Source: Streptomyces griseochromogenes (GTDB lineage Bacteria > Actinomycetota > Actinomycetes > Streptomycetales > Streptomycetaceae). From it: 64,000 nucleotides of DNA. The DNA is taken from positions 186,001-250,000 of the forward strand of contig NZ_CP016279.1 in the NCBI RefSeq assembly GCF_001542625.1. The letters run 5' to 3'. The translations under genes and the position numbers were made by a program. The notes beneath the pieces are model-generated. The model worked only from the letters and a program-made list of their open reading frames with translations. It had not been told where the DNA came from and ran no database searches. Each line of letters opens with the position of its first letter. Within the stretch, counting starts at the first letter, position 1. Shown here one piece after another: positions 23,835-31,175 of this stretch.

Positions 23835-24935
23835 ATGACATTGCAGAAGCGGCTGGTCGAGATCCTGACCGACAAAGGCGCGCTGCCGCCCGAGTGGCGA
23901 GAGGCCGTTGAGTCCGTCGACCGCGGCCTGTTCATCCCCGACCGGTTCGAGGGCGGCGACAAGGAGGCCGACCCGGCACAGTGGGCGCGGCTCGCCTACG
24001 GCGACGTACCCGTGGTCACGCAGGTCGATGACGGCGAGGAGGGCGGGCCCGGAAGGCCGACGTCATCCAGTTCGATGCCGTCGATGATGCTCGAAATGCT
24101 GTCGCTCCTCGACGTCCACGACGGGCACCGGATCGGGGAAGTCGGCGCCGGTACGGGCCTGAACGCGGCATGGATGGCCCACCGGCTGTGCCGCGAGAAC
24201 GTCGTCACCATTGAGTACGACCCGGCTGTCGCGGAGCAGGCGCGGGCCAACTTGAAGACGGCCGGACTGCCCGTGGTGGTGATCACCGGCGACGGCATGG
24301 CCGGTATTCCGGCCTTCTCTCCGCTGGACCGGCTCATCTGCACTTGCACTGTCCGTACGGTCCCGTACGCGTGGGTCGAGCAGACCCCCGGCGGGAAGAT
24401 CGTCACCCCCTGGGGCGGGTCGTTCCATTCGTACTCGTTCGCTGTCCTGGACGTGTCCGACGGTACGGCGCAAGGGCGGTTCACCGGCTACCCGGAGTTC
24501 ATGTGGGCCCGGAACCAGCGGGGTCGACAATGGGCCATCGGTGACGTGTACCACCGGCAGGAGGGAGTGAAGTCAACCACCCCCGTCGACCCCCACGACA
24601 TCGACAACGACGCCGACGCCCTCTTCGCGATCGGCACCCGGCTCCGTGACGCCTACCCGAAGCTCCACCACGCCGACGACGGCTCCAGGGAAGCCACGTA
24701 CTGGATCCTCGGTGACGACCGGACCTCATGGGCGACGGTGGAGTACGTACCCGGCCGTACGGAGTTCGAGGTCGAGCAGTACGGTCCCCGGCGGTTGTGG
24801 GACGAGACAGCGGCCGCCTGGGAGTGGTGGCTGGCCCAGGGGCGGCCGGCCCGGGACCGGTTCGGGCTGACCGTCGATCGAGACGGCCAACGGGTATGGC
24901 TCGATGAGCCTGGCTGGCTGGTGCCCGCCTCCTAG
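23835..24935 (+). CDS. PIMT-like SAM methyltransferase (RiPP-modifying type)
   Basis: 366 residues. The N-terminal helical part (LVEILTDKGALPPEWREAVE, then GLFIPDRFEGG) is typical of protein-isoaspartate methyltransferase homologues in peptide-modification loci. SSSSMPSMMLEMLSLLDV replaces the SQP strand, then motif I is HRIGEVGAGTGLNAAWMA near residue 110 and LDRLICTCTVRTVPYAWVEQ is the block shared with methyltransferases of ATP-grasp peptide systems. An extra C-terminal domain of about 140 residues follows. No ATP-grasp gene is present. GTG 23796, inside the precursor gene with GGAGAG upstream, is an alternative start. Confidence 0.85.
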   Translation: MTLQKRLVEILTDKGALPPEWREAVESVDRGLFIPDRFEGGDKEADPAQWARLAYGDVPVVTQVDDGEEGGPGRPTSSSSMPSMMLEMLSLLDVHDGHRIGEVGAGTGLNAAWMAHRLCRENVVTIEYDPAVAEQARANLKTAGLPVVVITGDGMAGIPAFSPLDRLICTCTVRTVPYAWVEQTPGGKIVTPWGGSFHSYSFAVLDVSDGTAQGRFTGYPEFMWARNQRGRQWAIGDVYHRQEGVKSTTPVDPHDIDNDADALFAIGTRLRDAYPKLHHADDGSREATYWILGDDRTSWATVEYVPGRTEFEVEQYGPRRLWDETAAAWEWWLAQGRPARDRFGLTVDRDGQRVWLDEPGWLVPAS

Positions 24936-24939
24936 ACCG

Positions 24940-25188
24940 TCAGTCGGCGGACTCGCCTCCCCCGGATGCGTCCGTTACGAACGATCCCATGCCGGGCGTG
25001 GTGATGATCAAGCCGTCCTCCCGGAGGGCGGCCGTCGCCTTTCGAACGGTAATGCGCGCCACGCCGAATTCCTGCTCCAGACGGACTTCGGAAATCAGTG
25101 TGCGAGGCGCGTACTCGCCGGTCGTGATCCTCTCGCGAAGGACATCGGCGATCTGCGCCCACTTGGGCCGGGTGGGGTCGAACTCCAT
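24940..25188 (-). CDS. Small GntR-family winged-helix regulator
   Basis: 82 residues, consisting only of the GntR DNA-binding domain: KWAQIADVLRERITTGEYAP, then SEVRLEQEFGVARITVRKAT, then LREDGLIITTPGMGSFVTD. Such minimal GntR proteins are frequent in Streptomyces mobile DNA. ATG 25188 is favoured; the frame extends to 25227. It converges on the methyltransferase gene, and 56 bp upstream is an inverted repeat that faces the small genes at 25359, which it probably controls together with itself. Confidence 0.85.
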   Translation of the reverse strand: MEFDPTRPKWAQIADVLRERITTGEYAPRTLISEVRLEQEFGVARITVRKATAALREDGLIITTPGMGSFVTDASGGGESAD

Positions 25189-25243
25189 CACGGCCCGGAC
25201 TGTACGCACGGACTGACACCCGAACATAGATGCCTACATGAGC

Positions 25244-25271
25244 ACCTGTGCATAGACAGGGGTATACAGGT
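25244..25271. promoter_or_regulatory. Inverted-repeat operator candidate between the GntR gene and small genes
   Basis: ACCTGT at 25244-25249 faces ACAGGT at 25266-25271, and the inner CCTGT-GCATAG-ACAGG (25245-25260) is itself a perfect 5+5 repeat. The adjoining GTATACAGG is typical of sites bound by small GntR proteins. It lies in the divergent spacer between the GntR gene and the small-gene chain. Confidence 0.5.
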
Positions 25272-25358
25272 TGGCTATCGTGGGCGACACAGAGGACCCC
25301 CGCGACGGTTGGGAGCCGTCCGGGGGTGTGGCCACCAGCTAATAAGGAGCTGCTGACG

Positions 25359-25637
25359 GTGAGCATTATCCACGCGTTCTTACGGTGGGTCCTGGGCGTG
25401 TGCGCACCCGCCACCGGCAGGCGCCGGGCGGCAGCGCGCCCCACACCGGTACCCGTCGAATGGCCCGAGGTTCCCTCTACGGCCTCCCCGACGCTTCCCG
25501 CCCACCGGTCCCCGTACGGGCGTGACGTGCCCCTCGACGGTCGGGCGACGGTGATGGTCCGTCCCTACGTCTTCGCGATGGACTTCGGTATCGACCTGGA
25601 CCGGCACGTGATCGGCGCCGAGGGGTTGGCCTGTTGA
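25359..25637 (+). CDS. Small hypothetical protein, first of a three-gene chain
   Basis: 92 residues, family not recognised. An amphipathic N-terminal helix (VSIIHAFLRWVLGVCAPATG) precedes a basic/Pro-rich linker and a more ordered end (LDGRATVMVRPYVFAMDFGI). GTG with AAGGAG nine bases upstream. Its TGA overlaps the next start. The trio is a common Streptomyces arrangement behind small GntR regulators and probably one transcript controlled by the operator at 25244. Confidence 0.7.
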   Translation: MSIIHAFLRWVLGVCAPATGRRRAAARPTPVPVEWPEVPSTASPTLPAHRSPYGRDVPLDGRATVMVRPYVFAMDFGIDLDRHVIGAEGLAC

Positions 25638-25822
25638 GCCAGACCGCAATGGATGCCGGACGGTCGGCGGAATGCGCGGTCGCGCGTCGCCCGGAGTACC
25701 GGGGCCTGCACGTCGACTGTCTGCGCACCAAGGACGTGCCCTTACCGCACAGCATGGGCCTGGTGCTGATGCCACGCTGCACCTGCCCTTGCCACCAGCA
25801 GAGCCGAGGGGGTGGGCGCTGA
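25634..25822 (+). CDS. Small hypothetical protein with CxCxCH cluster
   Basis: 62 residues from a TTG that overlaps the previous stop (TTGA), with GAGGGG eight bases upstream; ATG 25649 is an in-frame alternative. The end carries PRCTCPCHQ, a compact Cys/His cluster that could bind a metal. RPEYRGLHVDCLRTKDV precedes it. Unknown family. Its stop overlaps the next gene's start. Confidence 0.6.
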   Translation: MSQTAMDAGRSAECAVARRPEYRGLHVDCLRTKDVPLPHSMGLVLMPRCTCPCHQQSRGGGR

Positions 25823-26016
25823 ACGCCGGGAGCCCGCCCGAGCCGGGCACGTCCCACCTGACGATCCGCACCTACCGCGTCGGCCCCGGCGGCGAGCGCA
25901 CCGCGCGGTCGAGGCTGCGCACGTTCCGGGCCACCCCGGACCCGGAACGGGTAGCCGATTCCCTCGCGTGGCCGCCGTGCGGCTGCCCGCGCTGCCGCAC
26001 CAGTACGGCCCACTGA
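25819..26016 (+). CDS. Small hypothetical protein with apparent CTG start
   Basis: About 65 residues. The frame with coding bias (SHLTIRTYRVGPGGERTARS, then FRATPDPERVADSLAWPP, ending CGCPRC) has no ATG, GTG or TTG near its head, but a CTG at 25819 overlaps the previous TGA as CTGA, with GAGGGGG about eight bases upstream. This copies the overlap geometry of the preceding pair. CxCxxC near the end may bind zinc. Confidence 0.5.
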   Translation: MNAGSPPEPGTSHLTIRTYRVGPGGERTARSRLRTFRATPDPERVADSLAWPPCGCPRCRTSTAH

Positions 26017-26220
26017 TCGGGCCCCACAGACGGCTGTCCGCCCCCCAGCCCACGCTCTGCAGGCGACGGGGCGGGCGGCCCCCTAACGCGCCTCGGGCTT
26101 CGCGAACCCCTCGGCATCCTCGCCCTGTGCGAGTTCTGCGCACCGGACAGGACGCTCGAACAAGCCGACTAGGCGCTGCGCGGCTCCGAGCCCGCTGTGG
26201 GCCATGTCGAGGACTGCACG
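26017..26220. other. Degraded interval before the toxin genes
   Basis: No intact gene. One plus-strand frame looks coding around 26098-26169 (LREPLGILALCEFCAPDRTL) but ends at a TAG at 26170 and then continues open into the 47-residue frame downstream, as if a single gene had acquired a nonsense codon. Confidence 0.35.
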
Positions 26221-26364
26221 ATGATCGAAGGCCCGTCGCATCCGATCCGCGCCTATGAGGCCCGGGTGGCGGGGCCGCCACCACGGTATGGACGCGGATA
26301 CACCGATCATGCGCCTGCGCCGTCAGACCCATGGGATAGAACAGATGAGCTGATCATGGGGTGA
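26221..26364 (+). CDS. 47-residue frame directly upstream of the toxin gene
   Basis: ATG 26221 has GAGGA seven bases upstream and opens 47 codons (MIEGPSHPIRAYEARVAG, then YGRGYTDHAPAPSDPWDR) ending 18 bp before the toxin start. Composition is protein-like. It is in frame with the broken sequence at 26098-26169, so it may be the 3' part of a disrupted gene rather than a complete one. No family recognised. Confidence 0.35.
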   Translation: MIEGPSHPIRAYEARVAGPPPRYGRGYTDHAPAPSDPWDRTDELIMG

Positions 26365-26382
26365 CGTACGAGGGGGATGAGC

Positions 26383-28002
26383 ATGGGGATGCCGCCCGAC
26401 TTGAAGGTTGTGGCGCACGGCATGATCGGAGCGTCCATGGAGATGGTCAAGTCCGTGATGCCCGGCGCTCGCGACACCACCATCGCGCTGTTCCACGAGC
26501 TGGACCGGCAGAAGGGCATGGCGGGCGACGACGAGGCGGGGCGTGCCTTCGCGCAGGTCTACAAGTCGGCGGCGGCCACGACGCTCGACAAGATGGGCTT
26601 CAGTTCCTATGTGATGGGGGAGACGGGCAAGGGCCTGATGCGTAACGCGCGTGAGTTCGTGGCTCGTGAGAGCCAAATTGCCTCAGGAATCCTCGGGCAG
26701 CAGATCGATCTGACGACGAGCATGGGCAACCCCGCCGAAGACTGCACGGAGAGCTTCCTCGGTCTCGGCCAGGAGCTTCCCGAGGTCGTGGGGGACACCG
26801 CCTGGTACGACCAATACGCGCCCGCCGGCATCAGTGATCGTTTCCGGGGTTCGCCCGAGAAGTTGCGCGACGTGGCGGGGGCATGGCGACAGGCGGCCAA
26901 GTTGGTGGTGCGGTTCCTTGAGGACGCACAGGCGTGCGCGCACACGGCCGACAAGGCGCACTCCGGTGAGGCAGCCGACGCCTTCCGGAAGTACTTCGCC
27001 GGCTTCGTTGGGTTCGCGGCTCCCCCGGAGCAGGCGCATGAGAGCGAGACTCTGGTCGCGAACCTGGTAGCCGCCTGCGGGCAGTTGGCCAAGGCCTGTG
27101 ACCGCTATGCCGATCACGTGGAAGACGCCAAGCAGAAGATAGTGCAGCATCAGGTGGACCCGTTCAGCGTGGACATGCCGTGGGATTCACCGATGTTCGG
27201 TGGTAACGGCTACGACGGCGGCCTGAAGGATGCGGTCCTCTCGGACCCTTGGATACACCAGCTGGGCAACGTGGCACACGCCCTCGACAGCTCAGAGAAG
27301 CGGGTGAAACTGCCGCACGGCTCGGATGAACGTCCGGGAGCTCCCTTCGGTCCGTTCATCCCGGTGCCGGTGCCGGTGCCGGTTCCCTTGCTCCTGGCCT
27401 CCTACCGCGGAGGGATGTCGGGCATCGTGCCGACTGCGTATGTCGACCCTGACCCGAGCATCCCTTACCGGGACCCTATGCCGCCGGCGGCAGGCACGAC
27501 GCGGCTGCTGACCGACGCTGAACGCAAGGAGTTCGAGAAGTTCGTCGACGGGTTGGAGGCGAAGGGCTTCGGGAGCAACGCCACGAATCCACATACACCC
27601 GAGAACGAATACCAGTTGCGGACGGCTGGCTATCCGGAGCGGAAGATACCCCTGGGTCCTGAGGCCAAGAGACCGTTCAAGGCCGCGGACGGCATGCGTC
27701 CTGCGGACGGCTACATGATCGACTCGAAGTACGTGAACAACGAGAAGGACTGTTGGCGTAAGCCGGAGACGTTGAACCAGCTGGAGGACACCTTTCGCAA
27801 GGACGGGACGAAGAAGTGGAACAAGGAGGCGTTCTTCAAAGGCCTCGATGAGGGTGAGCTCAAGGAGTACGGCAGCGCGATCAAGAAGCACAAGGAGATA
27901 CGCGGCCTGGAGATCATGACGAACGACAAGGACGCGGCAGCCTACTGGCAGACCCTGATGGCAGAGCAGGGCGTCAAAGGGACCGCCCAATACGTGCCCT
28001 AG
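26383..28002 (+). CDS. Polymorphic toxin with restriction-endonuclease-fold C-terminal domain
   Basis: 539 residues. The N-terminal 280 are long helices with a WXG100/LXG-like hairpin (VAGAWRQAAKLVVRFLEDA, then HSGEAADAFRKYFAGFVGFA), the part used for delivery by type VII-like export. A Pro/Val linker (PVPVPVPVPLLL) separates the C-terminal toxin domain from about residue 385: NEYQLRTAGYPERKIPLG, then ADGYMIDSKYVNN, whose Asp and DxK fit the nuclease core of Tox-REase domains. ATG 26383 sits six bases after AGGGGG; ATG 26377 is too close. The next gene is probably its immunity protein. Third positions are richer in A/T than in backbone genes. Confidence 0.8.
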   Translation: MGMPPDLKVVAHGMIGASMEMVKSVMPGARDTTIALFHELDRQKGMAGDDEAGRAFAQVYKSAAATTLDKMGFSSYVMGETGKGLMRNAREFVARESQIASGILGQQIDLTTSMGNPAEDCTESFLGLGQELPEVVGDTAWYDQYAPAGISDRFRGSPEKLRDVAGAWRQAAKLVVRFLEDAQACAHTADKAHSGEAADAFRKYFAGFVGFAAPPEQAHESETLVANLVAACGQLAKACDRYADHVEDAKQKIVQHQVDPFSVDMPWDSPMFGGNGYDGGLKDAVLSDPWIHQLGNVAHALDSSEKRVKLPHGSDERPGAPFGPFIPVPVPVPVPLLLASYRGGMSGIVPTAYVDPDPSIPYRDPMPPAAGTTRLLTDAERKEFEKFVDGLEAKGFGSNATNPHTPENEYQLRTAGYPERKIPLGPEAKRPFKAADGMRPADGYMIDSKYVNNEKDCWRKPETLNQLEDTFRKDGTKKWNKEAFFKGLDEGELKEYGSAIKKHKEIRGLEIMTNDKDAAAYWQTLMAEQGVKGTAQYVP

Positions 28003-28020
28003 CTCCACGAAGGACGACTG

Positions 28021-28458
28021 ATGAACATTGAGGAATACACCACCTCCTTCCTGCTGTACGCGCCGGCAAAGAACCCTCATGGCTGGCAGCTCGACCTGAA
28101 CGCGTTCGGCGAGGCTCTCCGTGAATCCTTCCCCGAGGTCGGCTATCAGCCGGAGGAGGGCCACCCGGCTCGTCTGGGCATCTGGGTACTGACCGCCGAC
28201 GGGACCGAGTTCGACGGCTTCGCCGACAATGAGACCCGGGACACCATCGCTCTGCGTGGCAACACGATCACCGAGGTGGCGTCCTTCATCGCCTGGCTGC
28301 GTGACTCCTACGTTCCTTCGCCCGACCTGATCCGCTTCACCACCGAAGTGGCCTTCGCACGCGGCATCGAGACCGATTGGCGTATCCCGGCCGTCGGCGG
28401 GGTCGACCGGATCGAGGAGGAGCTGCGGCAGCATCTGCTGGTTGTGGTCGGCGGATAG
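28021..28458 (+). CDS. Probable immunity protein for the upstream nuclease toxin
   Basis: 145 residues, acidic overall ([52 protein letters not shown]), no signal peptide or membrane segment. It starts 18 bp after the toxin stop with GAAGGA upstream. Small acidic cytoplasmic proteins in this position neutralise polymorphic toxins. I do not recognise the immunity family by sequence, so the role is inferred from context. Confidence 0.65.
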   Translation: MNIEEYTTSFLLYAPAKNPHGWQLDLNAFGEALRESFPEVGYQPEEGHPARLGIWVLTADGTEFDGFADNETRDTIALRGNTITEVASFIAWLRDSYVPSPDLIRFTTEVAFARGIETDWRIPAVGGVDRIEEELRQHLLVVVGG

Positions 28459-28507
28459 AGGACGCTCGCACTTGAGGGACGCCTGGGCGCGACCGCGCCA
28501 GCTCGTT

Positions 28508-28739
28508 CCAGCTCCAGGGCCGAGATGTACGTCTTGTCGTAGCCGAGGAGTTCACCGAGCGCTGTCTGGTTCAGTCCATGCACGCGGCGGTAGAAGCGCA
28601 TGATGTCGGCCAAGTCCCTGGTAGCCAGGACCAACTGGGCCTGTGGCGTTGCCCAGTGCCACTGGGCGTGCCGGGTCGAAGGCCGAGCAAGCGGCGGCCG
28701 GTCCTGACCCACTCGTGTCGCCACCTCACCCCCGGCCAC
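28508..28739 (-). pseudogene. Truncated copy of the XRE-TPR regulator
   Basis: The first 77 codons, including the whole helix-turn-helix, are identical to the regulator at 20868-22064 (up to [11 protein letters not shown]). The duplication then ends and the frame reads unrelated codons antisense to the immunity gene as far as 28308. It keeps its GTG and the Nudix gene upstream. If translated, the product would be a DNA-binding domain with a random tail and might compete with the full regulator. Confidence 0.85.
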
Positions 28740-28745
28740 GGTCGG

Positions 28746-29222
28746 CTACATCCGCTCGTACTCGTCCACGGCCGCCGACCCGGTGTTTACCCGGCCGTAC
28801 CAGGCGGCGATGGCCTGCTTGTAGCCGTCCGGCATGTTCAGGCCAAGCACCTCGTCCGCGCTGAACATACCCAGCTGCTTGTGTTCATGACTGACGACCG
28901 GGGACCGGTCGGGAGTCAGCACGGTGCAGCCGTAGGTCACGATCAGTACGCGTCGCCCGGGGATGGGCTGATAGATCCACACACCACTGTCGATGAGCGG
29001 GCCGGCCTCGACGTCCCAACCGGTCTCCTCCTGGATCTCACGCTCCAGCGCCCGCTCCGGACTCGTGTCCGGTGGCTGCACGCCATCTCCCGAGCCGATC
29101 TCCAGGCGGCCTCCGGGTAGTTCCCACTCGTCACGCTCGTTTCGCAGCAGTAGGACGCGAGCATGCGCGTCGAGCGCAACGCCCTTCACGGAGACGGGCC
29201 AGAGCGGCGGCGTGTACGTCAT
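28746..29222 (-). CDS. Nudix hydrolase, copy 2
   Basis: Identical in length (158 residues) to the copy at 22071-22547, differing by Leu to Pro in the ten-residue insertion within the Nudix box; catalytic residues (REIQEETGW) are unchanged. Its own ATG and GAGG are preserved, but sequence upstream of 29247 differs, so it must use a different promoter. It is followed by the truncated regulator rather than the full one. Confidence 0.85.
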   Translation of the reverse strand: MTYTPPLWPVSVKGVALDAHARVLLLRNERDEWELPGGRLEIGSGDGVQPPDTSPERALEREIQEETGWDVEAGPLIDSGVWIYQPIPGRRVLIVTYGCTVLTPDRSPVVSHEHKQLGMFSADEVLGLNMPDGYKQAIAAWYGRVNTGSAAVDEYERM

Positions 29223-29485
29223 GACGATCCTCGTCCTGCGATGTGCGGAGCATTCTGCCGAGAGGTCCGCCAGAGCGGAGTCGTCCGGCTGCGAGATGAC
29301 GTGGGGGCCTGGCGGCTTCGTAGGTGTGAGACCAGAACGGTTGCCGCCGACTGCGGGCAACAGATGTTGACCAAGCAGGGCGAGAAAGCTGCAGAGTTCC
29401 GAGAACACCTGGTCGCCGTGCCGGAGCAGGGCCGCTCGCCGTGGCGCCGGAATCGGGTTCGGCCGTCGGCGATCAGGAGGGTCGA

Positions 29486-30247
29486 TCAGGCGGGGGAACG
29501 TCCGATCGACGCAGGCGTGCGCCCGAGCAGGCTCCGAGCGGTGCGGGTGAAGTGGGCTTGGTCGGCGAAGCCCGCGACGGCTGCGGCCGAGGCCGCGGAC
29601 TCGCGCGGCAGGTCGGCGACGGCCACCCGCAGCCGGGCCCATTGCCGCAGCCGTGTGAGCGGGACGCCGACCGAGGCGTGGACGAGCGCGCGCAACCGCG
29701 GCGGTGAGAGCCCGACGTCGACGGCGATGGAGCTGATGGGAACGTCGGAGCCGGCCCGTGTGCTTTCCCACACGGCGTGAGCCACCCGGGGATCCAAAGG
29801 GCGGCCCGCTCCGGTGAGGGTGAGGAGTTCGGTGCGCGCTGCGGCCAGATCGCTGTCCGGCCCGGGGCCGAGGCTGGTACCGGTGTACCCCGTAGCGGCG
29901 AGAACGCGCCGGGCGGCACCGTCCCCGAGCCGTGCCAGGCCCAGGCCGGGGCACAGCACCCAGGGGTCGAAGAAGAGGGCCACGTAGCCGAAGGACGCGG
30001 CGCAGGTGTGGGCCAGCTGCGGGGGCACGATCACTCCGCTCGCCGCGACGGTGCGGCCTGCGCCGTATCCGACCTCGACATGGCCGCCGAGGGGCAGCAC
30101 GACCTTCCATGCCGGGTGGCGGTGGAGAGTGACGTAGAACGGGCCGGACTCGGCGAACATCGTCGCGTCGGGACCGGATGCGAAGTGGAGTCGGCGATCG
30201 TTTCGTTCAAGCGCCCACGCGCGGGTTGGGACCACGATCACGTTCAT
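29486..30247 (-). CDS. AraC family transcriptional regulator
   Basis: About 253 residues. The N-terminal cupin-like sensor (FYVTLHRHPAWKVVLPLGGH, then SGVIVPPQLAHTCAA) is followed by two helix-turn-helix motifs of the AraC type (VPISSIAVDVGLSPPRLRAL, then SAAAVAGFADQAHFTRTARS and LLGRTPASI). The ATG used here overlaps the start codon of the divergent DoxX gene, which is unlikely for both; in-frame GTG codons at 30241 and 30235 are plausible true starts. It probably regulates the DoxX gene. Confidence 0.85.
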   Translation of the reverse strand: MNVIVVPTRAWALERNDRRLHFASGPDATMFAESGPFYVTLHRHPAWKVVLPLGGHVEVGYGAGRTVAASGVIVPPQLAHTCAASFGYVALFFDPWVLCPGLGLARLGDGAARRVLAATGYTGTSLGPGPDSDLAAARTELLTLTGAGRPLDPRVAHAVWESTRAGSDVPISSIAVDVGLSPPRLRALVHASVGVPLTRLRQWARLRVAVADLPRESAASAAAVAGFADQAHFTRTARSLLGRTPASIGRSPA

Positions 30248-30617
30248 GAACGCTACCGCAGCCATCGCACTGGGCGTCTTCCTGATCGCCGTGGGGATCG
30301 GGCACTTCCTGTTTCCCGGATACTTCCGCACTCTGGTGCCGTCCTGGCTGGGCCGGGCCCCACTCCTCGTCGCCGCCAGCGGGGCGGCGGAGGCCGTCGT
30401 CGGAGCCGGGATCCTGACACCGGCAGGCCGGGCGGTCGGCGGCTGGGCCGCGGCCGCACTGATCACGGGCTATCTGGTCTGCCATCTGGACGCCCTGTGG
30501 CGGGCATCCGGTGATCGGCCGCGCCTGCTGGAACGTCCCGTCGGCGCGGCGGTCCGGCTGGCGGTCAACCTCGTCTACATCGGCTGGGCGGTCGCGGTCG
30601 CACGGGCGGCCGCCTGA
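30246..30617 (+). CDS. DoxX-like small membrane protein
   Basis: 123 residues with four helices (AIALGVFLIAVGIGHFLFP, LLVAASGAAEAVVGAGIL, WAAAALITGYLVCHLDALW, VRLAVNLVYIGWAVAVA). GIGHFLFPGYFRTLVPSWL and the Gly/Glu in the second helix match DoxX/DoxD-like proteins, membrane subunits linked with quinone or thiol redox. Divergent from the AraC gene, start codons overlapping. No ribosome binding site is obvious. Confidence 0.8.
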   Translation: MNATAAIALGVFLIAVGIGHFLFPGYFRTLVPSWLGRAPLLVAASGAAEAVVGAGILTPAGRAVGGWAAAALITGYLVCHLDALWRASGDRPRLLERPVGAAVRLAVNLVYIGWAVAVARAAA

Positions 30618-30700
30618 GAGGCTCGGGCGGGCGTTGCGATGTTCACGCATGTCGCGCCGCTCGGCCCGCCGGCGCCCGGCACAGGGCCCCGTATCGGACC

Positions 30701-31075
30701 TCAGCGCCGTGCCAGCGCCAGCACACTCAGACCGAACATCAAGACACCCAGGGGGAGATGGACCGACGGGACGTGCGCGATGCCGAGCACGACCTGGACC
30801 GAGGCGAGTACGAGGAATCCTGACGCGTGCCAGACGGGCCGGGGCGAGCCGCCGCCCGGCTTCCACGCCAGCACAGCCGCGAGCACATACAGCATCGACG
30901 CCCCGTACATCACACGGGCTCCGACACCGTGCAGCGTCTCTCCGTAGGACGAGGTCAGCAGCAATCCGGCGGAGACCGCCTGAAGGAAGATGGTCAGGGT
31001 CTGCAGGGCGATCGCGATCCGCAGGAACGAAGAGCTGCGCTGTGCGTTCGCCCTCGCCGTCACCTGAGTGGCCAT
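30701..31075 (-). CDS. Four-helix membrane protein
   Basis: 124 residues. Four hydrophobic helices (LRIAIALQTLTIFLQAVSA, VMYGASMLYVLAAVLAW, SGFLVLASVQVVLGIAHV, LPLGVLMFGLSVLALA) with a conserved-looking His near the end of helix three (GIAHVPSVHLPLG). Family not recognised. ATG with AGGGGA upstream. Divergent from the ECF41 sigma gene across 100 bp, so it may be that sigma factor's target. Confidence 0.75.
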   Translation of the reverse strand: MATQVTARANAQRSSSFLRIAIALQTLTIFLQAVSAGLLLTSSYGETLHGVGARVMYGASMLYVLAAVLAWKPGGGSPRPVWHASGFLVLASVQVVLGIAHVPSVHLPLGVLMFGLSVLALARR

Positions 31076-31175
31076 GTCACAGTCCCCTTTTCCGCCCTCG
31101 GGCAGTGGATCGATAAGGTCTCACCAGCCCGACGACGCGGGCCTGCGAAAGGTAAGGCGGGGGGCGGCCAAAAGC

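Larger units (their letters stand above)
28508..29247. repeat. 740-bp direct repeat, copy 2
   Basis: Second copy of 21833-22572, same orientation, one observed substitution (position 29074). Its left edge falls 50 bp past the immunity stop. Confidence 0.92.

Noticed and set aside
23719..24935. FxLD-type lanthipeptide or ATP-grasp graspetide system
   Set aside because: The peptides lack an FxLD motif and Cys, and there is no lanthionine synthetase or ATP-grasp gene; only the methyltransferase family is shared.
29248..29485. Possible transposase fragment between copy 2 of the repeat and the AraC gene
   Set aside because: The minus-strand translation is open and fused to the Nudix frame but has no recognisable transposase motif.
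31075..31081. TGTCACA as an ECF41 -35 element in the sigma/membrane-protein spacer
   Set aside because: The expected CGTC at the proper distance is absent (TCGG is found), so I do not call an ECF41 promoter.
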